From assembly GCF_037975245.1 (NCBI RefSeq), contig NC_092575.1, positions 28,171,341 to 28,235,340 on the forward strand: a stretch of 64,000 bases of DNA, given 5' to 3'. The notes below the pieces were generated by a model. It saw nothing but the letters and a program-made list of their open reading frames with translations. It had not been told where the DNA came from and ran no database searches. This document shows, in pieces, positions 41,001 to 48,874 of this stretch. Numbering within the stretch: the first letter of the stretch is position 1; each line of letters opens with the position of its first letter. A program made the position numbers and the translations under genes. Origin of the DNA: Apostichopus japonicus. Taxonomy: Eukaryota > Echinodermata > Holothuroidea > Aspidochirotida > Stichopodidae.

Positions 41001-43593
41001 CATGACGAACACTAAGAGATGGATGTAAGGGGATTAGTAGACAAGGGATGGAGAGAAGAAAGAAAGAAACCAACAGGGGAAGAGGAGAGGTAGGAGATAA
41101 ACAGTGGAGGGACAAAGAGAGGATTAAGGGAAGGGGCTTGGGAATTACCAGTTCCTAAGAATCACCCGGTGATCACTCGGGTGTCACATGATCATTCTTC
41201 CCTGGTTGATTTCTTGCTTGACAGTCGTACAATAATGTCAACACACTCTGTACAGACAGGCTGGTTGGTTACTATGGCAACTGTATTATTGTACAAGTAC
41301 TGCATTAACTCCATGAAATGAGTTCTGCTCAATTCCAGCTCAAAATAGGTTTTCACTTGTTAAGAACTTGTTTGCTATTTCCTAGGTAGATTTCCATGTT
41401 CTTTGTTTACTTATATGTGTCTAAATATCGGCATTTACCTTCAGAGTTCGGTTCTTCATGAACACGTCTCCAATTCTTGCACAAAAGAAAAGTTACCAAG
41501 CAGTAAATAACACTTCGGGTTGGTACTGGTTTCTTGACTTGACAATGTCCTCGCTACTTTAAAAAAAAACTTGAGTTATGTAATATTTATTTCTGTAATG
41601 TAACTATTTGATTTTATTGAGCATTAAGATAAGATTGTGTTAAGTTTGATATTGTGTTTTTTTTTCTCATGAAACAGAAACCTAGTATTATCACTGCAGG
41701 ACCTCGAAATAGGAACATAATGTAAGTATATTTTAATAGAATCATTAACAGGAATTATATCTCCATCTGTTAACTGAAATGATACCCTGGGCAAATCATT
41801 AAATATGCCACATTGGTAACACTTTCATTTGCATTTCATTATCGGGTTTAAAAATAGAAATGACCTTTGGACATCCTTTGTCAGGAACAAGGTCAGGAAC
41901 AAGGTCAGGAACAAAGATGGTCGTGGAAGCTTCCAAGAAGCAATACACACAACAAGGGAAAAGTAATGCACTTTTGTGATCTCAGATTTATAGTTCTTAG
42001 TATGGAACTAAATCTTACAGTTGATTTTGTTTTTTGGGATATTCCCCCACCCCCCTCCCTCCTCCGGGGGTTGGTGAAAATAAATCTGCTGATGTTGGAA
42101 ACAGTGGCAATGTGAAGGAAATATTGAAATAACGTTCTTGTTAGTTTGACGAGAAAATCAATTGTTTTCCAGATACTGTGCAAGTCAGCTTGTTAGAGAG
42201 GATCTTATGTAGTTCAGATCTGTCAGTCAGGTCTGTAAATAATGTAACTGACATGAGCTGTTGGATCTTATTGTCTTCACAGAGAAATTGGATCTTCGAA
42301 ATATGAAGTCGCAACAACAGCAACGGTTGAGTCTCACATTCCGTGGGTCAGAGAGGTCATCACTTGCTTGACCTTTGCCCTTCAGCTCTGCCAATCACTT
42401 AAAGACAAAGTAGGTGTAATAATGTATAAATTGAATTTAACGCCACTCAGTTTGTATCTTGAGGACATCGTAGTCAAGACCACTACACTCTCATCTATTT
42501 TTTGTAAGATGCTCTGTTTTGGTTTAAGTTTATCAACAACATTTTTCTTACCGCAGTGCTGCCCTCATCCTTCTTTCATTCAAACCTTCCTGGCTTAAGA
42601 TTTTACTTTTTAACTGCTACAGTGAATTGTTTAACCTTCTCATTACTATGGTTTAGGATTGTGACTTCTGTCATTCCTTCTCTGTGTAAGATTGGGACAA
42701 GGGTCCTATTGTGAGGTGGTCATGTTTTATCTGGGGACATGATATGGTGATGTTGCTACCCCACCGCCCCCCTTCTGTTGACATAACATTTAGCGGGAGG
42801 GGTGGCATTTTGAGGATCACCAAGTGTTTTGTTGGTTCTATGTTTCTAGGATACACCCAAATTTGAAACACCTCATCCAGGCACAAGTATTTTCGTTTGT
42901 TTGAGATAAAACTCCAATTCCAAAAGACATGTAGGTAACTGGAAGTCTCATTCTTCATCATTAGTGCTTTCCATGTGAATTTAAGGCCATGAAATCTGGG
43001 TTGCTTAATTTGTGAGCCGTGAATGAACTTAATTTTGTGGTATTAACCAATCACAGCTCTGTCTACAAACAGGAAACTAAAGATAGTCAGGGCCTATTTC
43101 AAATTGTGAGGAAATTCCCAGGGCAGTAGGCTTATATAAAATCCAGGGACATTTCCAGGATACTTTTAATCAGTAGACAGTCCCTGGATTTCATGTAACA
43201 TCCCCAGGAGTCTCTCTTCCTCAAACACCAAGCTAGGCGAAGGCACCCCCTTCATCATTTCTGCAGCTCAGCTTTGGTGAACATGGATGTTTCAGAACCA
43301 TTTGAAAGAACAGGACCAAACCTTAGTTATCAATTTGCAAACCAGAAATACCAAATCCACAGAAGACTTCCGCCCTCAACAGCACCGAAACAGGTATGAA
43401 AATGTCAAGAGAAATTCTAGTTCCTGGTCAGGGTTTGAAAAATTAAATAAATTTATGCCAAAAAAAAAGAAAACAAAAAGAGAGAGTTGAAGGGCATTGA
43501 CTTCTGTTTAACACATCTTTATCTTTATTTTTATTTCTATAGATTCAAGTATTTTCAACTTACTGGAAGAACAGGTTACCTGCAGCAAGATAA
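4968..43593 (+). CDS. ROGDI: ROGDI homologue (Rav2-like leucine-zipper protein), 12 coding exons
   Basis: Coding exons: 4968-5006, 9840-9911, 10963-10996, 24191-24242, 24836-24890, 25702-25794, 34954-35049, 37579-37677, 40588-40701, 41678-41721, 42283-42409, 43543-43593. All introns are GT-AG and all phases agree (0,0,1,2,0,0,0,0,0,2,0), giving 876 nt and 291 residues; human ROGDI is about 287 as I recall. Family landmarks in order are EDEFHWLLDKEVHSIL, GVKGVVTLTGDVISKA, RVQQIQDAGNHLKAAL, LQVYHLHA, ESHIPWVREV, LQLCQSLKDK and IQVFSTYW. In the family, ROGDI is the animal relative of yeast Rav2, works with rabconnectin-3 in V-ATPase assembly, and loss of human ROGDI causes Kohlschutter-Tonz syndrome. 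Oddities: intron 3 exceeds 13 kb, intron 6 hosts an antisense gene, and intron 8 opens with a donor-site minisatellite. An in-frame ATG at 4908 would add 20 residues; I prefer 4968 because its N-terminal length fits the family. Identity is very sure; the exact start is less so. Confidence 0.95.
5007..9839 (+). other. ROGDI intron 1
   Basis: An AT-rich 4.8-kb intron with GTAAG and CAG ends. The first part contains several TAGGCCTA-like palindromes (about 5130-5270 and 6121). No conserved exon or structured repeat was recognised in the rest. Confidence 0.8.
9840..9911 (+). CDS. ROGDI: ROGDI coding exon 2
   Basis: It encodes residues 14-37, including EDEFHWLLDKEVH, the most recognisable N-terminal block of the family. 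The acceptor is TTTCAG, the donor is GTAAGA, and both ends are phase 0. Confidence 0.95.
9912..10962 (+). other. ROGDI intron 2
   Basis: A 1.05-kb intron. It contains a TATCGAT-rich stretch near 10320-10440 with a locally repetitive ATATCGATAT pattern, and TACTGTA words near 10555. No gene is seen. Confidence 0.75.
10963..10996 (+). CDS. ROGDI: ROGDI coding exon 3
   Basis: This short exon encodes DCSHRFLPLHT (residues 38-48) plus one base. It has a pyrimidine-rich TTTACAG acceptor and a GTAAAT donor. It fits the place of the segment following the QLQDILK block in vertebrate ROGDI. Confidence 0.85.
11755..12149 (+). repeat. Left cluster of the 15-bp GGTAACTCGCATTAC motif
   Basis: Exact copies start at 11755, 11933, 12120 and 12135; the last two are directly adjacent. 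The first lies immediately inside the left terminal inverted repeat. Two of the four copies are followed by the same CACTTTTT tail. Repeated subterminal words of this kind are often transposase-binding sites; that role is inferred here. Confidence 0.8.
12359..12505 (+). repeat. Two-copy 73-bp tandem duplication
   Basis: A segment beginning near TTGTTGACTGACAAGATTGC is repeated once directly, about 73 bases later, with a few substitutions. It lies in the interior of the TIR transposon. Confidence 0.6.
13717..13931 (+). repeat. Right cluster of the 15-bp GGTAACTCGCATTAC motif
   Basis: Copies start at 13717, 13735 (one change, TCACATTAC), 13751 and 13917. Three of them are packed within 49 bases. 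The cluster is about 370-585 bases from the right terminus, roughly balancing the left cluster, but the copies keep the same orientation instead of mirroring. Confidence 0.8.
14605..15000 (+). repeat. Degenerate tandem repeat
   Basis: Variants of AAAGGGATACA followed by a GTTACATCATTAC-like word and an ACTGGGATATG-like word recur about five or six times at irregular spacing. The pattern is an old, decayed minisatellite. Boundaries are approximate. Confidence 0.5.
16470..16925 (+). repeat. Degenerate tandem repeat of CTTTGATCTGTATCAAGTAC
   Basis: Eight or so variants of CTTTGATCTGTATCAAGTAC, usually followed by an ACCCTA word and a GATCAGG word, recur at uneven intervals. The core can pair with itself because TTGATCTGTATCAA is close to palindromic. 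No coding content is seen. Confidence 0.6.
21036..21300 (+). repeat. Overlapping short segmental duplications
   Basis: A block containing ATAACCATTATTAAACCTG is present twice (from 21044 and 21102). The next block, containing CAGAGAGCTGTTACATC and TGGTTCACAGACTC, is also duplicated (about 21136-21210 and 21214-21298). The copies are similar, pointing to recent local duplication. Confidence 0.65.
21300..21675 (+). pseudogene. Decayed 3' end of a CR1/L2/Rex-like LINE
   Basis: Across frames one can see the C-terminal signature of a non-LTR reverse transcriptase: a PHLWN word around 21412, then an LASFK word and a KTHL word ending near 21505. It is broken by stops and frame changes. The following segment ends with a GGTGCATTAAAATG word and an ATT-rich tail, as L2/Rex elements do. 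It is an inactive fragment. Confidence 0.55.
22434..22466 (+). repeat. TG microsatellite
   Basis: An almost pure TG run with one TATG interruption. Confidence 0.95.
24191..24242 (+). CDS. ROGDI: ROGDI coding exon 4
   Basis: Read in phase 1 from exon 3 it gives residues 49-65 with the block SETFVLSSA, matching the ENFILGS region of vertebrate ROGDI. A T-rich tract and CAG precede it, and a GTAAGT donor follows in phase 2. Confidence 0.92.
24243..24835 (+). other. ROGDI intron 4
   Basis: A 593-bp AT-rich intron with a pyrimidine-rich end before TTCGTAG. A chance open frame (24542-24835) runs into exon 5 but has no protein similarity that I can see. Confidence 0.85.
24836..24890 (+). CDS. ROGDI: ROGDI coding exon 5
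   Basis: It encodes residues 66-84, GNGVKGVVTLTGDVISKA after the split codon, equivalent to the VKGVLTLQGDALSQA block of vertebrate ROGDI. The donor is GTGAGT. Confidence 0.95.
24891..25701 (+). other. ROGDI intron 5
   Basis: An 811-bp AT-rich intron with a C-rich patch near 24990 and an ATCA microrepeat near 25103. Nothing else is recognised. Confidence 0.8.
25702..25794 (+). CDS. ROGDI: ROGDI coding exon 6
   Basis: It encodes residues 85-115, from DISMRYSVKGNNQIL to WRVQQ. It aligns with the VNLKMPRNNQLLHF and WKLQQ portion of the family. The donor GTACAT is weaker than the others and opens the 9.2-kb intron that hosts the antisense gene. Confidence 0.95.
26059..26268 (+). repeat. C-rich minisatellite, about 25-bp unit
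   Basis: About eight imperfect copies of a unit built on CCCACATACCCTATGATTACC. The strand is strongly pyrimidine-biased. Open frames across it (26041-26354) give only a low-complexity repeat peptide and are not genes. Confidence 0.75.
26816..27215. repeat. GTAAGT-GGACAC motif cluster
   Basis: GTAAGTGGGACACCAAA occurs at 26817-26833, a near copy at 27176-27192, and an inverted copy TTTGGTGTCCTGCTTAC at 27199-27215. The last two face each other as an imperfect palindrome. Related GGACACGAA copies lie on the other side of the nested gene at 33.4-34.2 kb. Confidence 0.55.
27656..28341 (+). repeat. 235-bp tandem repeat, three copies
   Basis: Units start at 27656, 27891 and 28126 with CAAGGCTTGAGAGTGGA or a near variant, exactly 235 bases apart. 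The third is slightly shorter through small deletions. Units are AT-rich and share a CAATTAAAGTGC word and a CAGTTTC end. The array lies just 3' of the nested minus-strand gene. Confidence 0.85.
28378..28383 (-). terminator. Candidate poly(A) signal of the nested gene
   Basis: TTTATT on the plus strand gives AATAAA on the minus strand about 330 bases past the stop codon. An ATTAAA alternative lies at 28438-28443. Confidence 0.35.
28710..29137 (-). CDS. Nested transposase-like gene, coding exon 2
   Basis: It encodes residues 849-990. An acidic, Ser/Thr-rich linker (GDNGDTDDVTPSNS) leads into a compact beta-rich segment with YYAVFYDNEYYVGKLVDL and a DWPKRPD turn, then a short helical end. The acceptor TTTTTTGCAG is strong. 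The frame also runs upstream of the acceptor to 29243, but that part is intron. Confidence 0.85.
28710..32103 (-). CDS. DDE-transposase-like protein nested in ROGDI intron 6, 990 aa, two coding exons
   Basis: Coding exons are 32103-29559 and 29137-28710, joined by a 421-bp intron (AAG/GTATAG donor, TTTTTTGCAG acceptor) with exact phase agreement: 2973 nt, 990 residues. An in-frame TGA two codons upstream supports the start. Visible parts: a basic coiled-coil-like region (residues 40-250); a helix-turn-helix-like ASRRFGVSRKVLGKA (331-345); Cys pairs at 435/437/440, 494/497, 629/632 and 818/820/823; an RNase-H-fold-like core with D595 (ILDFAENY), D681 (YSDGCSSQYK) and D722 or E724 (HGKGASDGE); and a C-terminal Tudor/SH3-like KYYAVFYDNEYYVGK domain from about residue 897. 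I recall similar unnamed proteins in many invertebrate genomes. Intact frame and a spliced last exon fit either a live transposase or a domesticated gene. It is transcribed against ROGDI. Confidence 0.85.
29559..32103 (-). CDS. Nested transposase-like gene, coding exon 1
   Basis: It encodes residues 1-848 plus one base, with no stop or frameshift over 2.5 kb. It carries the coiled coil, the helix-turn-helix-like segment, the zinc-type cysteines and all three candidate catalytic acids. Reading past the donor at 29558 adds only a short tail before a stop, so splicing to exon 2 is needed for the conserved-looking C-terminus. Confidence 0.9.
32136..33110. repeat. Two-copy tandem duplication, about 355 bp per copy before insertion
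   Basis: Copy A runs about 32136-32488 and copy B about 32489-33108. Both start AAAATGTAGCAGATGAAAT and end CTTAACTATGCT. They share the G-tract, the GATCAGCTTCAAATAATC word and the GATCCTCGATGCC word, with only minor changes. Copy B is longer because it contains a 253-bp MITE plus its target duplication. Confidence 0.85.
32572..32844. mobile_element. 253-bp MITE with long TIRs inserted in copy B
   Basis: The element (32582-32834) has inverted ends CCAGGACGAACGTGGG and CCCACGTTCGTCCTGG bordered by T and A runs. GCTTCCTGGG is present on both sides (32572-32581 and 32835-32844), and the equivalent site in copy A (near 32215) has it once and no element. This empty-site comparison proves insertion after the duplication. 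The target duplication is at most 10 bp (8 bp is also compatible). It has no coding capacity. Confidence 0.85.
33570..34180. promoter_or_regulatory. GGACACGAA motif cluster, candidate promoter of the nested gene
   Basis: AGGACACGAA, or GGACACGAA preceded by a CGTAA word, appears near 33581, 33800, 33975 and 34165, with an inverted GTGTCCTGC near 33372. The segment has more CpG than its surroundings and contains two possible first-exon donors for the nested minus-strand gene. A promoter role is inferred from position only; the repeats may instead be a decayed satellite. Confidence 0.35.
34954..35049 (+). CDS. ROGDI: ROGDI coding exon 7
   Basis: It encodes residues 116-147, starting IQDAGNHLKAAL, equivalent to IQDARNHVSQAI in vertebrates, and ending in an acidic stretch. 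The donor is GTAATG. Confidence 0.95.
35050..37578 (+). other. ROGDI intron 7
   Basis: A 2.5-kb AT-rich intron. No repeat, gene or conserved exon was recognised. Confidence 0.75.
37579..37677 (+). CDS. ROGDI: ROGDI coding exon 8
   Basis: It encodes residues 148-180, beginning LMDSIMSHIQKGQQRL. Its last 22-24 bases and its donor TT/GTAAGT form the first copy of the 65-bp tandem array that fills most of the next intron, so this donor is repeated 35 more times downstream. Confidence 0.95.
37654..40014 (+). repeat. 65-bp minisatellite that copies the ROGDI exon 8 donor
   Basis: The first unit overlaps the last 24 bases of exon 8 and its authentic donor at 37678. The unit then repeats every 65 bases (one copy lacks a base near 38835) up to the last donor at 39952, giving 36 intact TTCATT/GTAAGTTAC sites. 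A final partial unit has lost the donor. Three flavours differ before the core: ACACTATGTATT, ACACTATTCATT and ACATGATGTATT. The ACACTATTCATT type dominates 39140-39830, showing local homogenisation. Because 65 is not a multiple of 3 and each unit has an in-frame TGA soon after the authentic donor, use of any downstream donor would truncate ROGDI. Confidence 0.97.
40015..40587 (+). other. Distal part of ROGDI intron 8
   Basis: Unique AT-rich intron sequence between the minisatellite and exon 9, ending in a CT-rich tract before CCTCCAG. Nothing else is recognised. Confidence 0.75.
40588..40701 (+). CDS. ROGDI: ROGDI coding exon 9
   Basis: It encodes residues 181-218, with PPLPQDMLLDFYLQG and LQVYHLHA matching the ALPSDLLVNVYINLN and VYQLHAL blocks of the family. 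The acceptor is CCTCCAG and the donor is GTAAGT. The frame stays open upstream for about 200 bases, but that part is intron. Confidence 0.95.
40702..41677 (+). other. ROGDI intron 9
   Basis: A 976-bp intron with a purine-rich GGAGAG/GAAAG stretch (41040-41130). No gene is seen. Confidence 0.75.
41678..41721 (+). CDS. ROGDI: ROGDI coding exon 10
   Basis: It encodes residues 219-232 (KPSIITAGPRNRNI) plus two bases. It replaces a longer, poorly conserved linker found in vertebrates. The acceptor is AAACAG and the donor is GTAAGT. Assignment depends mainly on phase agreement with exons 9 and 11. Confidence 0.8.
41722..42282 (+). other. ROGDI intron 10
   Basis: A 561-bp intron containing a three-copy GGTCAGGAACAA micro-tandem (41880-41913) and a C/G-rich patch near 42050. 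No gene is seen. Confidence 0.75.
42283..42409 (+). CDS. ROGDI: ROGDI coding exon 11
   Basis: It encodes residues 233-275, with ESHIPWVREV and LQLCQSLKDK matching VECVIPWLNDA and LQLCQQLKDK of vertebrate ROGDI. It has a CTTCACAG acceptor and a GTAGGT donor. Confidence 0.95.
42410..43542 (+). other. ROGDI intron 11, with a possible alternative exon
   Basis: A 1.1-kb intron. A segment at 43267-43393 has a CTGCAG acceptor and an ACAG/GTATGA donor and contains a 37-codon frame from an ATG at 43283 that would join exon 12 in phase. Included as a cassette after exon 11 it would bring an early stop. Its reality is unproved. Confidence 0.5.
43543..43593 (+). CDS. ROGDI: ROGDI coding exon 12 (terminal)
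   Basis: It encodes the last 16 residues, IQVFSTYWKNRLPAAR, then TAA. Vertebrate ROGDI ends with the related ISVFSSYWSYRPF. The first downstream AATAAA candidates for poly(A) addition are at 44256 and 44409. Confidence 0.93.
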   Translation: MQVFSTYWKNRLPAAR

Positions 43594-46525
43594 CTACGAA
43601 GATGAACAGAGCATTGCCAGAAAGATAATTTTATCGATGAGAAAGCTAGCAGATATTCCTATTTATGTAAATTTTTATGGTTCCTTAGATTGCCAGATAG
43701 AACTACCCTGCCATTCAATCAGGTTATTTTGCCATTTATGTTTTTAAAAATTAGTCATTTTGTAATTTTCTTTTATGTTTTTCATTTCCTAACTGTACAT
43801 GATTACCAAATTTTGTCTAAACCATGAGCGTTGCCATGGTGATGATAATAGGCTAAGCTATGATAAGATGTTTACTTTTGTCTTTCAAAGTTTATATAAG
43901 AGACAGCAAATTTAAAAGCAGTTGGTTGTGTTTCCATGGTAATATCTCGTGGCAAGCAGATAGACTGAAACACACACAGTTGTTCATTTCGTGCATAAAA
44001 ATGGATGTTTAAAACTCTGCAAATATCTGTTATTTTTCAGAACAGATCTCAAAATTTAATCCTAGGCTTGCAGCAGTGTAAATGTAGATGTTTCTAGCCT
44101 AGCCTTTATTGCATGAATGCAGAAGTTGTGATTGTCACTAACTGAAGGCTGTGAAGCAGATTGCCACCATTTTTTGATGAGAAGACATGGTTTTCAGCAT
44201 TTGTATGAAAATAGGCACTACTTACTTTATTGAATTCAAAGTGGTGACACTTTGAAATAAATTTAAAAATTTAAAAAAATTTGCTGGTGTAGAAGTTAAC
44301 ACTAGTTGTTTGACATCTGCTAACCTATCTAATCATCAAACATCAGTTATGAAGGAGGTACTTAAAAACACAGAAACAGCAGCAGGAGATGTAAATGCCA
44401 AAAATGGAAATAAAACAGATTTATTGCCAGTAATCTATCATGGTACTCTTGGGAAAGCAGTTTGTTAAGGATGGTTTATCTTGATGGGAAAGATTCCAAG
44501 CTTGGTGAGACTGATATTAATAGAAAATCAACTTTGCTTTAACCAGGTCGGTGACATGCTGGTGACTTTGCAAACTGCGTCTTTTTGACAGAGATATGGA
44601 AACCATGCAATGAACACTATCAAATTGACAAGGCAATGCATAAACTTGCTGACAGTTGAAATCGTGGTTGTTTTAGAAAGTCTAACAAATTTGGGTGATT
44701 AATTAATTTAGAAGTGACTTAAGAAGTTTGTCTCAATCTTTCATTACTGAGAGACTGACTAGAACAAACGCCAAGCCAAAGTTACTAACCTTGGTTTGGT
44801 GTTTCCTGATTGTCTTTATAGTCATTTCAGTTTTTCTGGTACATCAAGGTTTTCAAATTCATAATAGATTATAAACAGTTACAATTTATATCAATTATGT
44901 TTAGCCAATGCTGCAACAATTTGCCAAGCCTAATTTGCATACACAATTCTGGGCTAAAGTTGTACTGTCATCAGATGATGAACATGCTGAAATGGCTCTA
45001 CTATTTATTATATTCGGATATGATTCCAGTGATAACTTTTCCCACCTTGTGCATTCCAATTTAAAATAATGTTTAATTTTAGTTTCTTTCTAGTATTTTG
45101 TAAGGAACAACCAGATTTAATTATGGTGGTGCACTGAGGCTCATCTATGGCACCTTGAAGCTACCATACCACCTCATTTTGTTGGAATGATAGAAAATGT
45201 ACACTTCTTTGCAGGTTTTTTCTTCTTTCATTTTTTGACAACATAGAAATAACCATGGTGACTAATTGATATTCTTTATATCGAACATTTAGTTGATAGT
45301 TTATTTCTTCTTATATCTTAATATGGACAAGTGATAATAAAGTAAAAGTAAAACTTAACTTAGAGAATCAAGTCATAAGGGACCTTCAGAATCTAAAGGG
45401 AATATAAAATCACTTAATTAACCCTTTGTGGTTGACAGGGAAGACTCCAGGGAGGGGCCATATTCAGGGGAGGGGATACGGGTGGTTGGGCAACAGGCTT
45501 TCTTTTTAATGTTTTGGTGTTAAATATTAGCTACACACTTTTGCAAACTAAGTATACAAATGAAAAAGGGGGGAAAATATGAAAAAATTAAGCACCCTTC
45601 TACGGGCATGCTTATAACTAGTACCAATATTTTCTGTTGTACTGCTATATCGGTGGAAATTTGGGAATTTATCGATACATGTGTACCCTGGGCCTCCTGT
45701 TCTAAGTTACCTAGTTCTGCAAACATTGGGGTATTTATCAATACATGTCTAGCCTGGGCCTTCTCTTATGAGTTACCTGGATCTGCAAACATTGGTTGAT
45801 ACTGTATTGAGTTTGATCGTGTGATTGAGATGGAAGGGATAAGAAAAATGATCTGAGTTACACAAAACTTGAGAAAGCTTTCATTATATTTTGCAATTCT
45901 ATGAATTAGTTGATTATTCTATGATTACATTTAAAATGGTATTAACCTAATCTCATGATGAAATTCCTGAAACAAATCTGGTGTCCACATTTATTGACTA
46001 ATCAGGAATTTTAAGTACCCAGTTTTATTGACTTTTGTTGTAATACTTGTTAGACTAATACACATGGTTAATAGCCTGTTGAGTTGTAACTGCAGTCAGA
46101 TAGTTTGAGTAGAGTTGGAATTTATATCATAAGGTGCTACAGTGTATTATTATTCACAATATTTGTGTTATTAATTAATGTCTACATATGTATACCATTA
46201 TTCTCCCAATATTTTTCTCCTTTCAAATCAGTATGCAATTTTTTCTTAAATATTTATGAAAAGCACTTAGCAATAAGCTAAATTATGTAAATATTCTACT
46301 CTGACTAATTCTTGTTTAGGTGTCAATTGTCGGTGAAGATTCTATAGATACATATAACTATCTTCTATAATAAATAATATATAAGGATGAAACAACTTAG
46401 GCCAGCTTGTTATAACTTTAACCATTATGATTAACTTTTGAATCCAGAAATAGCTAATTTATAAGGTCTGAAGTCAAAAATAGGTAAACGTGTTTTTTCT
46501 TTCATCTTAGCAGAGAGAGAGAGAC
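43594..46525. other. ROGDI 3' flank, no gene recognised
   Basis: The first part will be the ROGDI 3' untranslated region, with AATAAA words at 44256 and 44409. Beyond it the sequence is AT-rich and unique, with a short duplicated block near 45640-45795 that contains GCCTCCTGTTCTAAG- and GCCTTCTCTTATGAG-like copies. No conserved protein is seen on either strand. Confidence 0.7.
44256..44261 (+). terminator. Candidate ROGDI poly(A) signal
   Basis: A canonical AATAAA lies about 660 bases after the ROGDI stop codon. A second one is at 44409-44414. Which is used cannot be told from sequence alone. Confidence 0.35.
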
Positions 46526-47171
46526 CAATGCTGTTGATAACAACAGTGTTACTAGTACTATTAATACTAGTAGTAATAATAAAGCTAGTAGGGATACTAG
46601 TGCTCTTTGCAAATACTAGTACCACTAGTAATAACAGTGCTGTTGATAACAACCGTGCTACTATTACTATTAATACCAGTAGTATTAACAGTGCTGTTAA
46701 TAATAACAGTGCTACTAGTACTATTAATACTAGTAGTAATAATAAAGCTAGTAGGGATACTAGTGCTCTTTGCAAATACTAGTACCACTAGTAATAACAG
46801 TGCTGTTGATAACAACCGTGCTACTATTACTATTAATACCAGTAGTAATAACAGTGCTGTTAATGATAACAGTGTTACTAGTACTATTAATACCAGTAGT
46901 AATAACAGTGCTGTTAATGATAACAGTGCGACTTGTACTATTAATACTAGTAGTAATAATAAAGCTAGTAGGGATACTAGTGCTCTTCGCAAATACTAGT
47001 ACCACTAGTAATAACAGTGCTGTTGATAACAACAGTGCTACTATTACTATTAATACCAGTAGTAATAACAGTGCTGTTGATAACAACAGTGTTACTAGTA
47101 CTATTAATACCAGTAGTATTAACAGTGCTGTTAATAATAACAGTGCTACTAGTACTATTAATACTAGTATT
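46526..47171. repeat. Period-3 satellite with higher-order repeats
   Basis: The array is built from ACTAGTA, ATAACAGTGCTGTT and TATTAATAC words, all in multiples of three bases. A block with AAAGCTAGTAGGGATACTAG recurs near 46575, 46740 and 46961 as a higher-order unit. Because the period is a multiple of three and stops are rare in most frames, open frames over 100 codons appear on both strands. They encode only Ser/Asn/Thr-rich or Leu/Val-rich simple peptides and are not called as genes. Confidence 0.9.
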
Positions 47172-48831
47172 GCAGTATTCCTCCCAAAACAATATAGTAT
47201 TATACAAACTGGCCTAAGCTGTCTTACTCTCAACAAAAGAAGTGTAAATATTGAGTCGATTATTTGCAATTATCTATTAATTCTTGTTACTATTCATGTG
47301 TAACTTGTTTACCAAGACTTCTGTATCATCTAAAAACATTAAACATTTGGTTGTCATGGTAACAGATGACCAGACAGTTTTATATAAGGCAGTGTGAGAC
47401 AATGTGAACCTGCCATGTGAACGGTGTGCATTTATGGTGTAGATTTAAACTATGGTGTAGATTCAAGCTGTGTATTATGCACACGTAATAATTCACTATT
47501 ATGATTATTATTATTAATTAAATCAGAGTTGAAACAATGAAGTTATTTTGTCTCTCTTAACAAAAGAAGAGTAGAAAGGTCCTGTCCCTAAAGAACTCTT
47601 CAAATATCAGTTGAGTACCTCTAGCTTAGCCCTTTATCAATTTTAGGCAAAGTTGGGAATGACAGCAAGTTTGATGAACCAGTGGTCTAGTACTGATATC
47701 AATGACGAATTCTCTGTCACTTGTAATGGCATGCTGTTATCATCCACTCTTGCTATTAGTACTTTAAAATTCAGGGACAAAAATGTCAAAATACAATTGA
47801 GTAAATCCTTACAAGTTATAAAAATATGATTGTAAGGAGACTTCATTTAATCTGAGATTCAGGTATTTTTCAGTAATTTCATTTTAATTTAATTTTTTTG
47901 GTTTAGAAATGTGAAGATGTGACAGGATTTTTTCTACCATCAAACCTGTTTCTATACCTAATGGAGGTTTAACAAGACTATAATTGAGTTTCCAGCAAAG
48001 TATCGCCTAGCTATGTATCCCACAATGCATTGTTCATAGTTGACTGGAGAAAAAGTTATGATAATCTGTATATTAGAGGAAGATGATGAACGGAAATACA
48101 AGACATTTGAGACTTGAAATATTAAGAATTTATTATCGGTGCAAAAAGACCAGCAACTTATTCTCAAAGCAGCTTGTTGTGTTACTTTGTTTAACCTATG
48201 ATGTTATATAATACAAAATTCCTACCTACTCTGCGATTCATTTGTCTACATCGCAACGTTTCATTTCAAAATAATGAAGAGAAGGTTTGATCATATTAAC
48301 ACTTTACTTTTGTGTGTGATTTATTCTAATATGTTGAGCATCTTGGCGATGAAATATGTATAACGAAATAAACGATTGTTGATAACTTCCTAATTAACTT
48401 TCCAGTTTACATTTTGTGAAACTCCAAAATAATGTCTCAATTTGAAATTACAATCTTCCTCTTAGTAAAATATTGTAGCTTTGGTTACAAGAACAACACT
48501 TCTACCTAAGTTTGCACTATTTGTTTTGGTAAGTTAGTTAGCTTTCCCAATACACAATCTCTGTTAGGGTATTGAGACTTAGGTTTAATACAGGCGAGTT
48601 AGCTGTTAATGCCTGATAGATTGTCTGATTTATATAAATAAATACTAATGATAATAAAATACTAATGGAAACAACACATTATATTTTACTGTATGAAGTT
48701 ACTAAACCAAGATGTCAATGTCAATAGTCAAATTTGTAAAAAAATTCTCAACACCCATTCCTAGAGCCCACCTGGTATGATTGTAGTCAATATCCATAGT
48801 TTGTTGAGACTTTCAAATATTTTTTGTTATG

Positions 48832-48874
<43 letters not shown>

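Noticed and set aside
46319-46369. Alternative terminal exon for ROGDI (reads VSIVGEDSIDTYNYLL)
   Set aside because: The phase fits, but the exon at 43543 matches the conserved ROGDI C-terminus far better and comes first.
46431-47303. Long open frames on both strands
   Set aside because: They lie on a period-3 satellite and encode only simple repeat peptides; openness follows from the repeat period.
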